Of a stretch of 64,000 nucleotides of DNA, positions 51,336 through 59,593 are shown one piece after another. Numbering within the stretch: position 1 is the first letter of the stretch; each line of letters begins with the position of its first letter. Position numbers and translations under genes: made by a program. The notes below the pieces were generated by a model. It ran no database searches. It worked only from the letters and a program-made list of their open reading frames with translations, and was not told the DNA's origin. Source of the stretch: Leptospira haakeii (GTDB lineage Bacteria; Spirochaetota; Leptospiria; Leptospirales; Leptospiraceae); the NCBI RefSeq assembly GCF_002812045.1, contig NZ_NPEG01000012.1:1-64000 (forward strand), in the 5' to 3' direction.

Positions 51336-53078
51336 ATGAATGGCGGCGGGAAAAGAAGTACATATATGGGAATAGTCGCTTTTCCCGGCAGATTTTACGG
51401 TCGTTGCGTAAAAGTCGGGACAAAGAGAAGACATCTAGCTCACGGCGCCTATATCCATGAGAGCCAAAAATCGGAAGAGCTCAAAAAACTATCCGATGCA
51501 CTCGATTCTTCCAAAATTGAATTAAAATCTATCATCGTTAGTCTCAAAACAAGAGAACAAGACAGAGAACTAAAAGAAATTTTAGAAACCCAGGTCACAA
51601 TCACAGAAGATCCAGGGCTACAAGATTCGTTCAGAAATCGGATCAAAGAATATAATGAAAACGCATTTTTAGCAGTCCAAAATACGATCAACGAACTTAC
51701 AGATAAATTCACTCGTCTAGACAATCCATTCTTCCGGGAAAGATCGGATCATTTCCAAGACATCTCCAATCGGATCTTAGAAAATCTATTAGATAAAAAA
51801 GAAGAAGTCTCTTTTTTAGCAGATCAATCAGAAGATGTGATCTTAGTCGCAAGACAATTGACTCCTTCACAGATGATCTTGATGGATAAGAGTAGAATCC
51901 GAGGGATTGCAACTGACCTCGGAGGAAAAACAGGCCATATGGCAATCCTCGCCAGAAACTACGGGATCCCCACCATAGTAGGCCTAAAAGAGTTTTATAG
52001 AAATATTAATGATTTTGAATATGTTTTCCTAGATGCAGACACTGGACAGATAGTAAGAAATCCAACAATAGAAGAAGTAAAATATTACGGTGCTTCTTCT
52101 CCTTTAAGTTTTGAAACCAAAATTATAAAACCTAAAAAGGCGGTTACAAAAGACGGAGTCAAGATCAGACTAAAATGTAATTTAGAATCGGACACTGATT
52201 GTGATCTTGCTAAAAAGGCGGATGTGGACGGAGTCGGGCTTTTTCGCTCGGAATCACTATTTTTAAAATACCAGGATAAAAACGTATCAGGCGAAGAACA
52301 ATTCTTAGCCTATAAAAGGATCGCCGAAGGAATGGATCCAAATCCTGTTTATATCAGAACCTTTGATATAGGAGCCGATAAATTTTCCACAGGAGAATTC
52401 GAAGAGAATCCTTTTTTAGGAAACAGAGGGATTAGGTATAGTCTTCAAAATCCGGATTGGTTCAAAGAACAATTGATCGCAATACTCAGAGCTTCTGCCT
52501 ATGGCAATCTGAGCATTATGCTCCCGATGGTAACAAACCTAGGAGAAATTAAAAAAACGAAAGAAATATTAGAAGAATGCAAAAGAGAACTTACTGCAAA
52601 AAAAGAAAAGTTCAATAAAAAGATAAAATTAGGAGTGATGGTAGAAACTCCTTCTGCTGTATCTTCCATGGATGTTTTGGCAAGAGAGGTGGATTTTTTC
52701 TCGGTAGGAACGAACGATCTATTACAATATCTAATGGCAGTGGATCGAAATAATGTGAATGTTTCTTCCTTATACAATCCATTCCATATTTCTTTCTTAA
52801 GAGCTTTGGTCCAAATTGTAGAGACTGCTTGGAAATACGAAAGACCATTAAGTATTTGCGGAGAACTCGCCTCAGATACAAATTTTACGATCCTACTCTT
52901 GGGGATGGGATTCAGAGAACTTTCGATCTCAATCCCATTCGTCGGACCAATCCGTAAAATTTTAGGATCGGTCAGCTTAAAACAGGCAAACTTTCTTTTG
53001 AAAAAAATTTTAGAACTTTCTGAGAACGAAGACTACGAAGCAATCGAGGCGTTTTTGTTCAGTAAACATTTGGAATAA
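51336..53078 (+). CDS. ptsI: PTS enzyme I (PEP-protein phosphotransferase)
   Basis: A 580-residue enzyme I. The phosphohistidine region is ATDLGGKTGHMAILARNYGI with His201; the usual T-S-H-T reads T-G-H-M here. The C-terminal PEP-binding domain is complete: DGVGLFRSESLFLK, the VDFFSVGTNDLLQYLMAVDR signature, and the Cys-containing SICGELASD. ATG 51336 or the in-frame ATG 51366 (MGIVAFPGR) may start. No HPr or EII gene is in view; in Leptospira the PTS is usually incomplete and regulatory (nitrogen-PTS type), so a signalling role is more likely than sugar import. The 3-prime end overlaps the next convergent gene by 20 bp. Confidence 0.92.
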   Translation: MNGGGKRSTYMGIVAFPGRFYGRCVKVGTKRRHLAHGAYIHESQKSEELKKLSDALDSSKIELKSIIVSLKTREQDRELKEILETQVTITEDPGLQDSFRNRIKEYNENAFLAVQNTINELTDKFTRLDNPFFRERSDHFQDISNRILENLLDKKEEVSFLADQSEDVILVARQLTPSQMILMDKSRIRGIATDLGGKTGHMAILARNYGIPTIVGLKEFYRNINDFEYVFLDADTGQIVRNPTIEEVKYYGASSPLSFETKIIKPKKAVTKDGVKIRLKCNLESDTDCDLAKKADVDGVGLFRSESLFLKYQDKNVSGEEQFLAYKRIAEGMDPNPVYIRTFDIGADKFSTGEFEENPFLGNRGIRYSLQNPDWFKEQLIAILRASAYGNLSIMLPMVTNLGEIKKTKEILEECKRELTAKKEKFNKKIKLGVMVETPSAVSSMDVLAREVDFFSVGTNDLLQYLMAVDRNNVNVSSLYNPFHISFLRALVQIVETAWKYERPLSICGELASDTNFTILLLGMGFRELSISIPFVGPIRKILGSVSLKQANFLLKKILELSENEDYEAIEAFLFSKHLE

Positions 53079-53739
53079 TATCCGAATATTCCAGACTCAA
53101 AAATAAAAACGGATCCTGGTCTATCTTCTTCTCTTGTAAAAATAATGGACCCAAAGATTCTTTCGGTTTCAGGAAATTTAAATAAGACTGCTTTTCTGTT
53201 CTTAGGAAAAAATTCCCGGCTGATTTTTTCTCAGAATGGAACTGGGAGATCTTTTTGATCACTGAAGGAAGATTTCTATCTTCTGAATGTATATTGGAAA
53301 ATAAGATCAGATAATTTTTATCCTTCCAGATTCCTCTGAACACAAATCCTTCTCGGGAGAAAAATTCTTTAAAAGGGATTTCTTTCGAAACGTCTTCCAA
53401 TCTTGAATATTGGAAAACATCTTCTGTGCCTAGCACCTTAGGCAAGAATGAATCAATTTTAAGTCCGGGAGCTTCTTCCCAACCCGAACTTAAACAAATC
53501 CCTTTTTTAAAACTTGGGTTTAGGTTTTTGATTTCCAGTTCCGACTGGAATTTTCTCCAAGTTAGTTCCGCTCTAGCAAATATAAATCCTAGATTTAAGG
53601 CGGAAAATTCCCTTACTCTGGAAAAGTCCCAAACTTCTCTTTCTCTTAACGTAGAAAAATAAAGATTATCCAAAGCATATAGGTCCGAATGACCATAAGG
53701 TTCGAAAATACTGGGTTTGGAAAGGGTCGTTTTCGCCAT
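53059..53739 (-). CDS. Conserved hypothetical protein
   Basis: A 226-residue cytoplasmic protein without signal peptide, membrane helix or known motif. It is rich in aromatic residues and charge (EPYGHSDLYALDNLYFSTLR, WDFSRVREFSALNLGFIFAR, FKEFFSREGFVFRGIWKDKN). The gene is convergent with ptsI, overlapping its end by 20 bp, and lies behind the terminator of the fadD copy 2 gene. I cannot suggest a function. Confidence 0.65.
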   Translation of the reverse strand: MAKTTLSKPSIFEPYGHSDLYALDNLYFSTLREREVWDFSRVREFSALNLGFIFARAELTWRKFQSELEIKNLNPSFKKGICLSSGWEEAPGLKIDSFLPKVLGTEDVFQYSRLEDVSKEIPFKEFFSREGFVFRGIWKDKNYLILFSNIHSEDRNLPSVIKKISQFHSEKKSAGNFFLRTEKQSYLNFLKPKESLGPLFLQEKKIDQDPFLFLSLEYSDIIPNVY

Positions 53740-53780
53740 ACAGGGTAAATATCGGCGACTTAGAAAATTCTCCTCAGGGT

Positions 53781-53811
53781 AAAAAAAGCCCCAGATTTAA
53801 ACCTGAGGCTT
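53781..53811 (-). terminator. Rho-independent terminator after fadD copy 2
   Basis: On the leftward strand, AAGCC (53786-53790) pairs with GGCTT (53807-53811), with an inner CAG/CTG after one mismatch, and the hairpin is followed by seven Ts (A-run 53781-53787 on the plus strand). It ends the acyl-CoA synthetase gene. Confidence 0.8.
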
Positions 53812-53852
53812 CTTCTTTCCTTTTTTGGGGCGTTAAGCCCTTATTAAGAGAA

Positions 53853-55895
53853 TTATTTATCTGTTGAATAGACTTTTTTAATCTTATCCGCGTATTTTTC
53901 AGCGATTACGTGGCGTTTCATCTTCAACATATTGTTCAACTCCTCTCCAACCTCAAAAGGTTTGGAAACGATAAAGAATGGAGTCACTTGCTCGAAGGAT
54001 TTGAACCCGTTCTTAGCATTATTAAGAGCTTTGATCTCTTTTCTGAATAGGTCCACTACTTTGGCATTTTCATTCAAAGTATCTTTATTGGAAATATCCA
54101 CTCCGTTCTCTTTTGCCCATTCTCCCAATTTTTCGAAGTCAGGAACAATGATTGCACCCAGGTTTTTCTGGTCTTGGCCTATGATCATACACTGACTGAT
54201 ATAAACGGATTCTTGGAGTTTGTTCTCGATAGGAACCGGCTCTACGTTTTCTCCGCCTAATAAGACCACGGTGTCCTTAGCTCTTCCGGTAAGTGTCAGG
54301 GTATGTTTAAAGTTAATCATCCCCATATCGCCTGTGTTCATCCATCCGTCTACAAGAGCCTTGGAAGTAGCTTCTTCATTTTTGAAGTAACCTTTCATGA
54401 CCTGAGGACCGTTTACGAATACAACACCTTTACGACCTAGTTTACCTTTGATCACTTTTCCGTTTGCGTCGATCTCGGTCAGAACTTCGTTATTATCATT
54501 TCTGATCTGAAGATGAGTTTTAGGAACGATAGAACCTACAGAACCTATGATCAACTTTTGAAAAGTCCTAACGGAAAGTACAGGAGAAGTTTCAGTCATA
54601 CCGTAACCTTCCAATACATTGATCCCAATATTATTGAAAAACTCATCTACGTGACGAGGAAGTGCTCCTCCCCCGGAGATAGAAGCTTTCAATCTTCCAC
54701 CAGTAGCAGTTCTAATCTTAGAAAGAACGATCTTGTCCAAGGTCGCACTATTTAAGAATACTCCAAGTCCTGCCAGAATGTAAAGAGGCAGACTCAAGAA
54801 AGAGAACTCAGTAGGGGCAAGTAGATATGCAGCAATGGAAGAAGCTACTGTCAAAGTGAAAGGTCCTGTTAATACTAACTGAACCAACATTAAGATTCCG
54901 TAAAATAAGGAAATAATCGGATTTCTTCCGTGATAATCTACTTCTTTGCCTGTGATAAAACGGACCGCAGCGTTTTTCTTATCGGAGAAGAAGTAAGCCA
55001 GTTTGAACAACCCTCGACGTACTGCAGGAGTTTGGCTTGGATCGTTGATCCTTGTATAAATACCGTTGTAGATATTTTCCCAAAGACGAGGAGCAGAACC
55101 CATAAATGTAGGCTTTACAGTTGCCAAGTCTTGACGAAGATCCCTAACGTTAGTGTAATATGTAGCCGCACCAATGCTGATACAAACATATTCCACAACC
55201 CTTTCGAATACGTGCCAAACAGGAAGAATGGAAAGTAATTTCGCCTCAGCATTGATCTTTAACATAGGAGTTACGTTCAATACTTGGTGCATCATATTAG
55301 AATGTCTTAATTGAACACCCTTAGGAAGGCCAGTGGTTCCGGAAGTATAGATCAAAGTGAAAAGATCCTCAGGTTTGATGGCAGCGATTCTATCTTCTAC
55401 CTTGCGAGATCCGGAAGCTCTAAGGCTTTTGCCTTTTTCAATTAGATCATACATTTTCAGAACGCCAGGAGCCTCGGATTCTTTATCCATTATGATAACT
55501 GTTTTAACTTTTCCGAGCTGGGATTTGTTTCTGTTGAATTTCTCCAACATTTTATCGTTTTCTATGAATACTACTTCGGACTCGGAGTGACTAACGATAT
55601 ATACGATCTCAGAGTCGGTGATATCAGTTCCTCTTGGAACGTCGGCGGCACCGGTCATAATGATACCGTAATCTGCGATGATCCATTCTACTCGGTTATC
55701 AGCGAGTAACGCGACATGATCTCTGGATTGAATACCAAGTTCGATCAAAGCCTCGGCAAGATTCACACCTGCTTCGTATAACTCAGAATAGTTGATCGGC
55801 AAATAATTCTTTTGCGCGTCTTTGTATAAGAAAGCAGGTTTATTTTTAAATTTTTCTGCAGACTCACGAAATAATTGGGCGAGATTCTCAGCCAT
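53853..55895 (-). CDS. Long-chain acyl-CoA synthetase (FadD-like), copy 2
   Basis: A 680-residue AMP-forming acyl-CoA ligase and paralogue of the one at 14748-16661. The AMP-binding motif [20 protein letters not shown] is at about 176-195, [13 protein letters not shown] in the middle, and [11 protein letters not shown] then [20 protein letters not shown] near the hinge. A longer hydrophobic insert (about 330-390) suggests attachment to the membrane. AGGAGAA precedes the ATG. An inverted repeat (55955-55972) lies 60 bp upstream. The two copies may differ in chain length, or one may serve lipid synthesis and the other degradation. Confidence 0.93.
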   Translation of the reverse strand: MAENLAQLFRESAEKFKNKPAFLYKDAQKNYLPINYSELYEAGVNLAEALIELGIQSRDHVALLADNRVEWIIADYGIIMTGAADVPRGTDITDSEIVYIVSHSESEVVFIENDKMLEKFNRNKSQLGKVKTVIIMDKESEAPGVLKMYDLIEKGKSLRASGSRKVEDRIAAIKPEDLFTLIYTSGTTGLPKGVQLRHSNMMHQVLNVTPMLKINAEAKLLSILPVWHVFERVVEYVCISIGAATYYTNVRDLRQDLATVKPTFMGSAPRLWENIYNGIYTRINDPSQTPAVRRGLFKLAYFFSDKKNAAVRFITGKEVDYHGRNPIISLFYGILMLVQLVLTGPFTLTVASSIAAYLLAPTEFSFLSLPLYILAGLGVFLNSATLDKIVLSKIRTATGGRLKASISGGGALPRHVDEFFNNIGINVLEGYGMTETSPVLSVRTFQKLIIGSVGSIVPKTHLQIRNDNNEVLTEIDANGKVIKGKLGRKGVVFVNGPQVMKGYFKNEEATSKALVDGWMNTGDMGMINFKHTLTLTGRAKDTVVLLGGENVEPVPIENKLQESVYISQCMIIGQDQKNLGAIIVPDFEKLGEWAKENGVDISNKDTLNENAKVVDLFRKEIKALNNAKNGFKSFEQVTPFFIVSKPFEVGEELNNMLKMKRHVIAEKYADKIKKVYSTDK

Positions 55896-55954
55896 GTATG
55901 GAAATTCTCCTGAAATGAAATGGAATGATGGATGTGTCCGGCAGCACCTACCGG

Positions 55955-55972
55955 GAATCTGATTCCAGATTC
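55955..55972. promoter_or_regulatory. Inverted repeat GAATCTG-ATTC-CAGATTC
   Basis: Perfect 7-bp arms with a 4-base centre, 60 bp upstream of the fadD copy 2 start codon: a candidate operator. Its sequence is unlike the inverted repeat at 16710-16733 ahead of copy 1. Confidence 0.4.
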
Positions 55973-56061
55973 AAACTAAATGCTTAAAGATAAATCCTTT
56001 TTTTAAAAACCAGTCTGAGTTTGGCTTTTTATTACACGATCGTTATGAATAAAGCTCAATT

Positions 56062-56568
56062 CTAAGGAGATTCGAGCCAGTTTTTTAGTCTTCCGGTCAA
56101 TATTGGTAGATCTTTCTCCGAAATTCCGTATTGGGAATGAAGTTTCTTTCCGGATTTACTAAATACGAATAATGCAGGCTGCCCTTCTATCTTAAGAGGA
56201 GTTACAAGTTCCCATTTCGGATCTAAAAGGCTTGGGTATAACATTCCGAATTCGGAAGCTGCTTTTCTGATCTCTTCTAAACTTAGATCGTCTTCCGTAT
56301 TCACTCCTAATACGACAGCAGGAGAATCTTTCAATTTACCTCTCAATTTTTCGACCACAGGTACTGCCTTTTTGCAAGGTTCACACCAGCTCGCCCAGAA
56401 GTCCAAAACCACTAACTTACCTTTGTCTTCCGAGAATTTATGGGAATTCCCGTCCCAATCTTGGAGGGTTACCTGATAGAGCAAAGGTTGCTCATCCGAT
56501 CTGCAATCGTTTAAGAATAAAATGGAAAAAAGAAGAAGTAAAACAGGCCAGTCTTTTCGAAAAACCAT
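56062..56568 (-). CDS. TlpA/ResA-like thioredoxin lipoprotein
   Basis: A 168-residue extracytoplasmic thioredoxin-fold protein. The N-terminal segment LLLLFSILFLNDC (Cys22) is a lipoprotein signal, and the redox site is WCEPC in VVLDFWASWCEPCKKAVPVV, about residues 52-71. The following ALFVFSKSGK part has the family's cis-proline region (GQPALFVF). It should reduce or shuffle disulfides in exported proteins, possibly cytochrome c apoproteins. Single gene behind fadD copy 2. Confidence 0.9.
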   Translation of the reverse strand: MVFRKDWPVLLLLFSILFLNDCRSDEQPLLYQVTLQDWDGNSHKFSEDKGKLVVLDFWASWCEPCKKAVPVVEKLRGKLKDSPAVVLGVNTEDDLSLEEIRKAASEFGMLYPSLLDPKWELVTPLKIEGQPALFVFSKSGKKLHSQYGISEKDLPILTGRLKNWLESP

Positions 56569-56670
56569 ACTTCCAGATTACAAATAAGAATCAAAGCTAC
56601 AAGTCATTTACTTCCAATTCCACCTTGCTTTAAAGAGTGTAGATCAAAAACTTGTATAGAGTTTTCAACC

Positions 56671-57090
56671 TTGGAAGAAACCAGGATCTATAATTACTAT
56701 TTCCAATTTTCAGAATTCCAATCATATTTGGAAGGAAGAAAGTTTCAGGGAGAAGGCATCCAGTTTGATTCAGGATCCCCTCAGGGAAGCAATAAACCCC
56801 CGATACTCTTCGCATTTTTAGATCCTAAAAAAGGTTTTGTTCTACAATTAAGATCCGGCAAAAATTTAGAAAGGATCTGCAATGACTGGACGGACAGTGC
56901 ATGGGAAAGAAAAGAAGATCTATTCGTTTGGAATGTAAACCCAACAGAGCAAATTTATTTCCAAGCCTTGGATAGAGATCGGATCCATATCCACTGGAAA
57001 TCGTCTACGGATATTATTTTTTCAGGAACGATAGAAGTAAGAGTAAAATCTTTCTTCCAAAAGATTTTAGGACCTTTTAGCAGAAACTAG
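56671..57090 (+). CDS. Small hypothetical protein
   Basis: A 139-residue protein of unknown function. It lacks methionine after the first residue; the only start in frame is TTG at 56671, and no Shine-Dalgarno sequence is apparent, so the start is uncertain. Alternating hydrophobic and charged residues (KKGFVLQLRSGKNLERICND, DRIHIHWKSSTDIIFSGTIE) suggest a beta-rich fold. Its end overlaps the convergent glycosyltransferase gene by 24 bp. Confidence 0.55.
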   Translation: MEETRIYNYYFQFSEFQSYLEGRKFQGEGIQFDSGSPQGSNKPPILFAFLDPKKGFVLQLRSGKNLERICNDWTDSAWERKEDLFVWNVNPTEQIYFQALDRDRIHIHWKSSTDIIFSGTIEVRVKSFFQKILGPFSRN

Positions 57091-58203
57091 ATCCATAAAA
57101 ATTTTTTTAACAAGTGCTGCAGACTTCTTTCTTTCGAATCTTTTCAGATCTGCCTTTGGGAATTTAAACTTCTTCTTTCGAAAGTCTAAAAGAGCTTTTT
57201 TCCATTCTTCCGCTGATTCCGGAGAGATATATATGCAGGATTTTTTTCCTATTTCTCTAAATACTTCTAAGTCGGAAACGATACACGGAACGGAATAAGC
57301 GAGCGCCTCTAAAAGTGGGATCCCAAATCCTTCATAAATGGATGGAAATACAAAAAGACTCGCTTGTGAGTATAAATATTTTAGCTCTTCTTCATTTACA
57401 AAATCGAACCAGTAAAGTTCTCCGGATACTGAAGATTTTTTGAATTTCTCCAGAAACTCGGGAGATTCCCACCCCTCCTTCCCAGCATGAACCCAAACCA
57501 GATCAGATCTTTCCTTTCTGGCTTCTTGGTATGCTTTTAGAAGTGTTCCGAAATTTTTACGAGGTTCTAATGTAGAAACCGTTAGAAAAAATTTTTTAGG
57601 AAGTTTAGAGACCCGTTTTGTAGGAGGAGTTTTTATTTTTTTGATCTCTTTAGGATCATAACCTGGATAGATGATATCTATTTTTTCCTTCGAAAAAGAA
57701 GAGTATTTTAAGATTTCAGAAGAAGTGAATTCAGAGTTTGCCAGAATAAAATCAGCTCTTTGGATACTTCTTCTTAAATAAAAAAGCTGCTGGAATCTTG
57801 CAATAGGCCTCATTGTTTCCGGAAAACGATAAGCCACAAAATCGTGATAAGTCAAAACTCCCGGAATACTTTTGGATAAAAAAAGAGGAAATACCTGCTG
57901 TGTTCCCCAAAATAGATCGATCTCATATTTTCTCAATTGTAAAGGGAGATAAAATGCAAAGTATATTCCTCCTTTTTTAGAGAATAGCCCTTGACCGATC
58001 ACAGGTTTTATATTCTGATTTTTGAATAGATCCTGATAACCTTCATGAATTGGCCTATGAGAAAAAAGATAAAATTCGAAATCGGGATCTTTTTCAAAAC
58101 CTTTCAAGACTGATTCGATCAATCTTCCAACTCCCGAAACGGGTGTGGATAGAGGCCTTGCATCCAAGGCGATCTTGTATTTTTTTTTGTTTGGTTTGGA
58201 CAA
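57067..58203 (-). CDS. Glycosyltransferase family 4 (GT-B)
   Basis: A 378-residue GT-B fold enzyme of the mannosyltransferase/rfaG-like group. LDARPLSTPVSGVGRLIESV is at the N-terminus, and the C-terminal half has FFLTVSTLEPRKNFGTLLKA and the SIYEGFGIPLLEAL motif with the E-x7-E pair of retaining family 4 enzymes. It probably adds a sugar to LPS O-antigen or another envelope glycan. The start is TTG at 58203, with AAAAGG 11 bases upstream, so another start remains possible. It is the last gene of the bamA-pcrA operon region. Confidence 0.9.
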   Translation of the reverse strand: MSKPNKKKYKIALDARPLSTPVSGVGRLIESVLKGFEKDPDFEFYLFSHRPIHEGYQDLFKNQNIKPVIGQGLFSKKGGIYFAFYLPLQLRKYEIDLFWGTQQVFPLFLSKSIPGVLTYHDFVAYRFPETMRPIARFQQLFYLRRSIQRADFILANSEFTSSEILKYSSFSKEKIDIIYPGYDPKEIKKIKTPPTKRVSKLPKKFFLTVSTLEPRKNFGTLLKAYQEARKERSDLVWVHAGKEGWESPEFLEKFKKSSVSGELYWFDFVNEEELKYLYSQASLFVFPSIYEGFGIPLLEALAYSVPCIVSDLEVFREIGKKSCIYISPESAEEWKKALLDFRKKKFKFPKADLKRFERKKSAALVKKIFMDLVSAKRS

Positions 58204-58231
58204 AAGTAAAATAACCTTTTCTAAGATTGAC

Positions 58232-59083
58232 TTACCAACGATCTCGAACTGAACCTTGTAGGGAAGTTTTAAACTTTTCCCAGAATAGAGTCACAAGATC
58301 CGATTCTCCTGCTAGTAATCCTATTCCCAATTTGGAAGTTAAAAACGGATAATCTTTACCGGAACGGATTTCCAAATCCTTTCCTAAAGAAGCTCGTAGT
58401 ATCGCAATCCCACCTGCCACATCCCAATCGTTTTTAGGTCGGAGAGAAAGTGTTAACGGATATTTTCCGACTGCAACCAAGGCAAGTTTATATGCAATGG
58501 AGCCTTTTGGCTCTAATATAAAATCACTCCCATAATCTAATTTTTTGAAAAGCCCGGCCTTCGTTTCAGAAATGGAAACTAAAATTTTAGGAAGTTCGGA
58601 AGATTCAAGTTTAGGAAGATAGAAAGTATTCTCCCAATCGATCTGATTTTTATAATACGGAGACTTTAAGATTGTATAATATGCACCCTTACCTTCCGCT
58701 CCCCAAAAAAATTCTCCTGTGGCAGGATTCATTACTATCCCAAAAATAGGTCTACCTTCTTCCAAAAGACCGAGACTAATCGCAAATTCTGGATTTTTAG
58801 CAACAAATTCCCTGGTCCCATCGATCGGATCCAAGATCCAAACTCTTTCTCCTTGGAGAGAAGAATGAGAAAAATCTGAATCTTCTTCGGAGTATACTTT
58901 GTCTTTTAGGATTTTGCGAATGCCGCCCGCAATGATCTCGTTTGCTTGCAAGTCGGCTTCGGTGAGAGGATCACCTTTGGATTTTTCCATCACATGGAAA
59001 TTTGTTCCATAGATGGAAAAGATCCGATCTGCGGCTTCCAGAACAAGTTTAGAAACTAATTCCGCTTCTTCCGGAAATCGCAT
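58232..59083 (-). CDS. cysQ: Inositol monophosphatase/CysQ family phosphatase
   Basis: A 283-residue metal-dependent phosphatase of the inositol monophosphatase superfamily, here best matching CysQ (3-prime-phosphoadenosine 5-prime-phosphatase). Visible motifs: KSKGDPLTEADLQANEII, EEDSDF, WILDPIDGTREFVAKNPEFA (metal-binding D-P-x-D-G-T), and NDWDVAGGIAILRASLG. CysQ clears PAP formed in sulfate assimilation; inositol or fructose bisphosphate activity is the alternative. It is nine bases after a small exported-protein gene on the same strand. Confidence 0.85.
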   Translation of the reverse strand: MRFPEEAELVSKLVLEAADRIFSIYGTNFHVMEKSKGDPLTEADLQANEIIAGGIRKILKDKVYSEEDSDFSHSSLQGERVWILDPIDGTREFVAKNPEFAISLGLLEEGRPIFGIVMNPATGEFFWGAEGKGAYYTILKSPYYKNQIDWENTFYLPKLESSELPKILVSISETKAGLFKKLDYGSDFILEPKGSIAYKLALVAVGKYPLTLSLRPKNDWDVAGGIAILRASLGKDLEIRSGKDYPFLTSKLGIGLLAGESDLVTLFWEKFKTSLQGSVRDRW

Positions 59084-59092
59084 GAAATGAGA

Positions 59093-59533
59093 TTATTTTC
59101 CGGTAGTTGGCTGAGCCGGTTGTTTATCTTCCTTATGAGGTTCTTCTTCCAAATTGTCTGGACGAACATAGAACACTTCATTGATAGGAGTTTGAAGATA
59201 AATTTCCGGATCCATTAGATAACTGTAAAATACAATATAAGTTTTGTATTTTACATACACTCCAAAAGTTCCCTTTTGAGGCTCATAAGAAATGGAATCT
59301 GCTTTTAGATCCTTGGTGTATTCCTTATAATCCAGGTATTTACGATGAAGACTGTATTTTAAAGCGGAGAGAAGATTTTTTTCCAACATCGCTTTTTTAG
59401 CGGCTTCGGAAACTTTTCGATTCTTATTAAATTCTTCTACTTTATTAAATTCTTCTACTAAACCGCTGACTTTTCCAGCAAACAATGGGGTCCCGAGGCA
59501 GATAGCCAAGGCTAGTATTACGATCCGTTTCAT
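59093..59533 (-). CDS. Small exported protein with hexapeptide duplication
   Basis: A 146-residue protein with a signal peptide (MKRIVILALAICLGTPLFAG) and a mature part that starts with a duplicated hexapeptide, VEEFNKVEEFNK, caused by an 18-bp direct repeat. The remainder is alpha/beta with a basic, tyrosine-rich centre (KYSLHRKYLDYKEYTKDLKA and FGVYVKYKTYIVFYSYLMDP) and a proline/lysine tail. GGAGAAACA before the ATG is a good ribosome site. It lies between pcrA and cysQ on the same strand. Function unknown. Confidence 0.7.
   Translation of the reverse strand: MKRIVILALAICLGTPLFAGKVSGLVEEFNKVEEFNKNRKVSEAAKKAMLEKNLLSALKYSLHRKYLDYKEYTKDLKADSISYEPQKGTFGVYVKYKTYIVFYSYLMDPEIYLQTPINEVFYVRPDNLEEEPHKEDKQPAQPTTGK
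59424..59458. repeat. Tandem 18-bp direct repeat in coding DNA
   Basis: TTATTAAATTCTTCTAC occurs at 59424-59440 and again at 59442-59458, a period of 18 bp, inside the small exported-protein gene. It adds six residues in frame, so copy-number change would not shift the frame. Confidence 0.9.
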
Positions 59534-59571
59534 TGTTTCTCCTATGTTCCTGTGAATAATATCGGTATTTT

Positions 59572-59591
59572 AGGGGGTGAACTTTCCCCCT
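59572..59591. other. G-rich hairpin AGGGGG-(8)-CCCCCT after pcrA
   Basis: Perfect 6-bp G/C arms just after the pcrA stop and upstream of the small exported-protein gene. On the leftward strand it is followed by TAAAATA, a weak T-rich tail, so it may be an incomplete terminator or attenuator within the operon. Confidence 0.45.
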
Positions 59592-59593
59592 TG

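Noticed and set aside
51257..51460. Small open frame before ptsI
   Set aside because: It overlaps the ptsI start in another frame and has no supporting signal.
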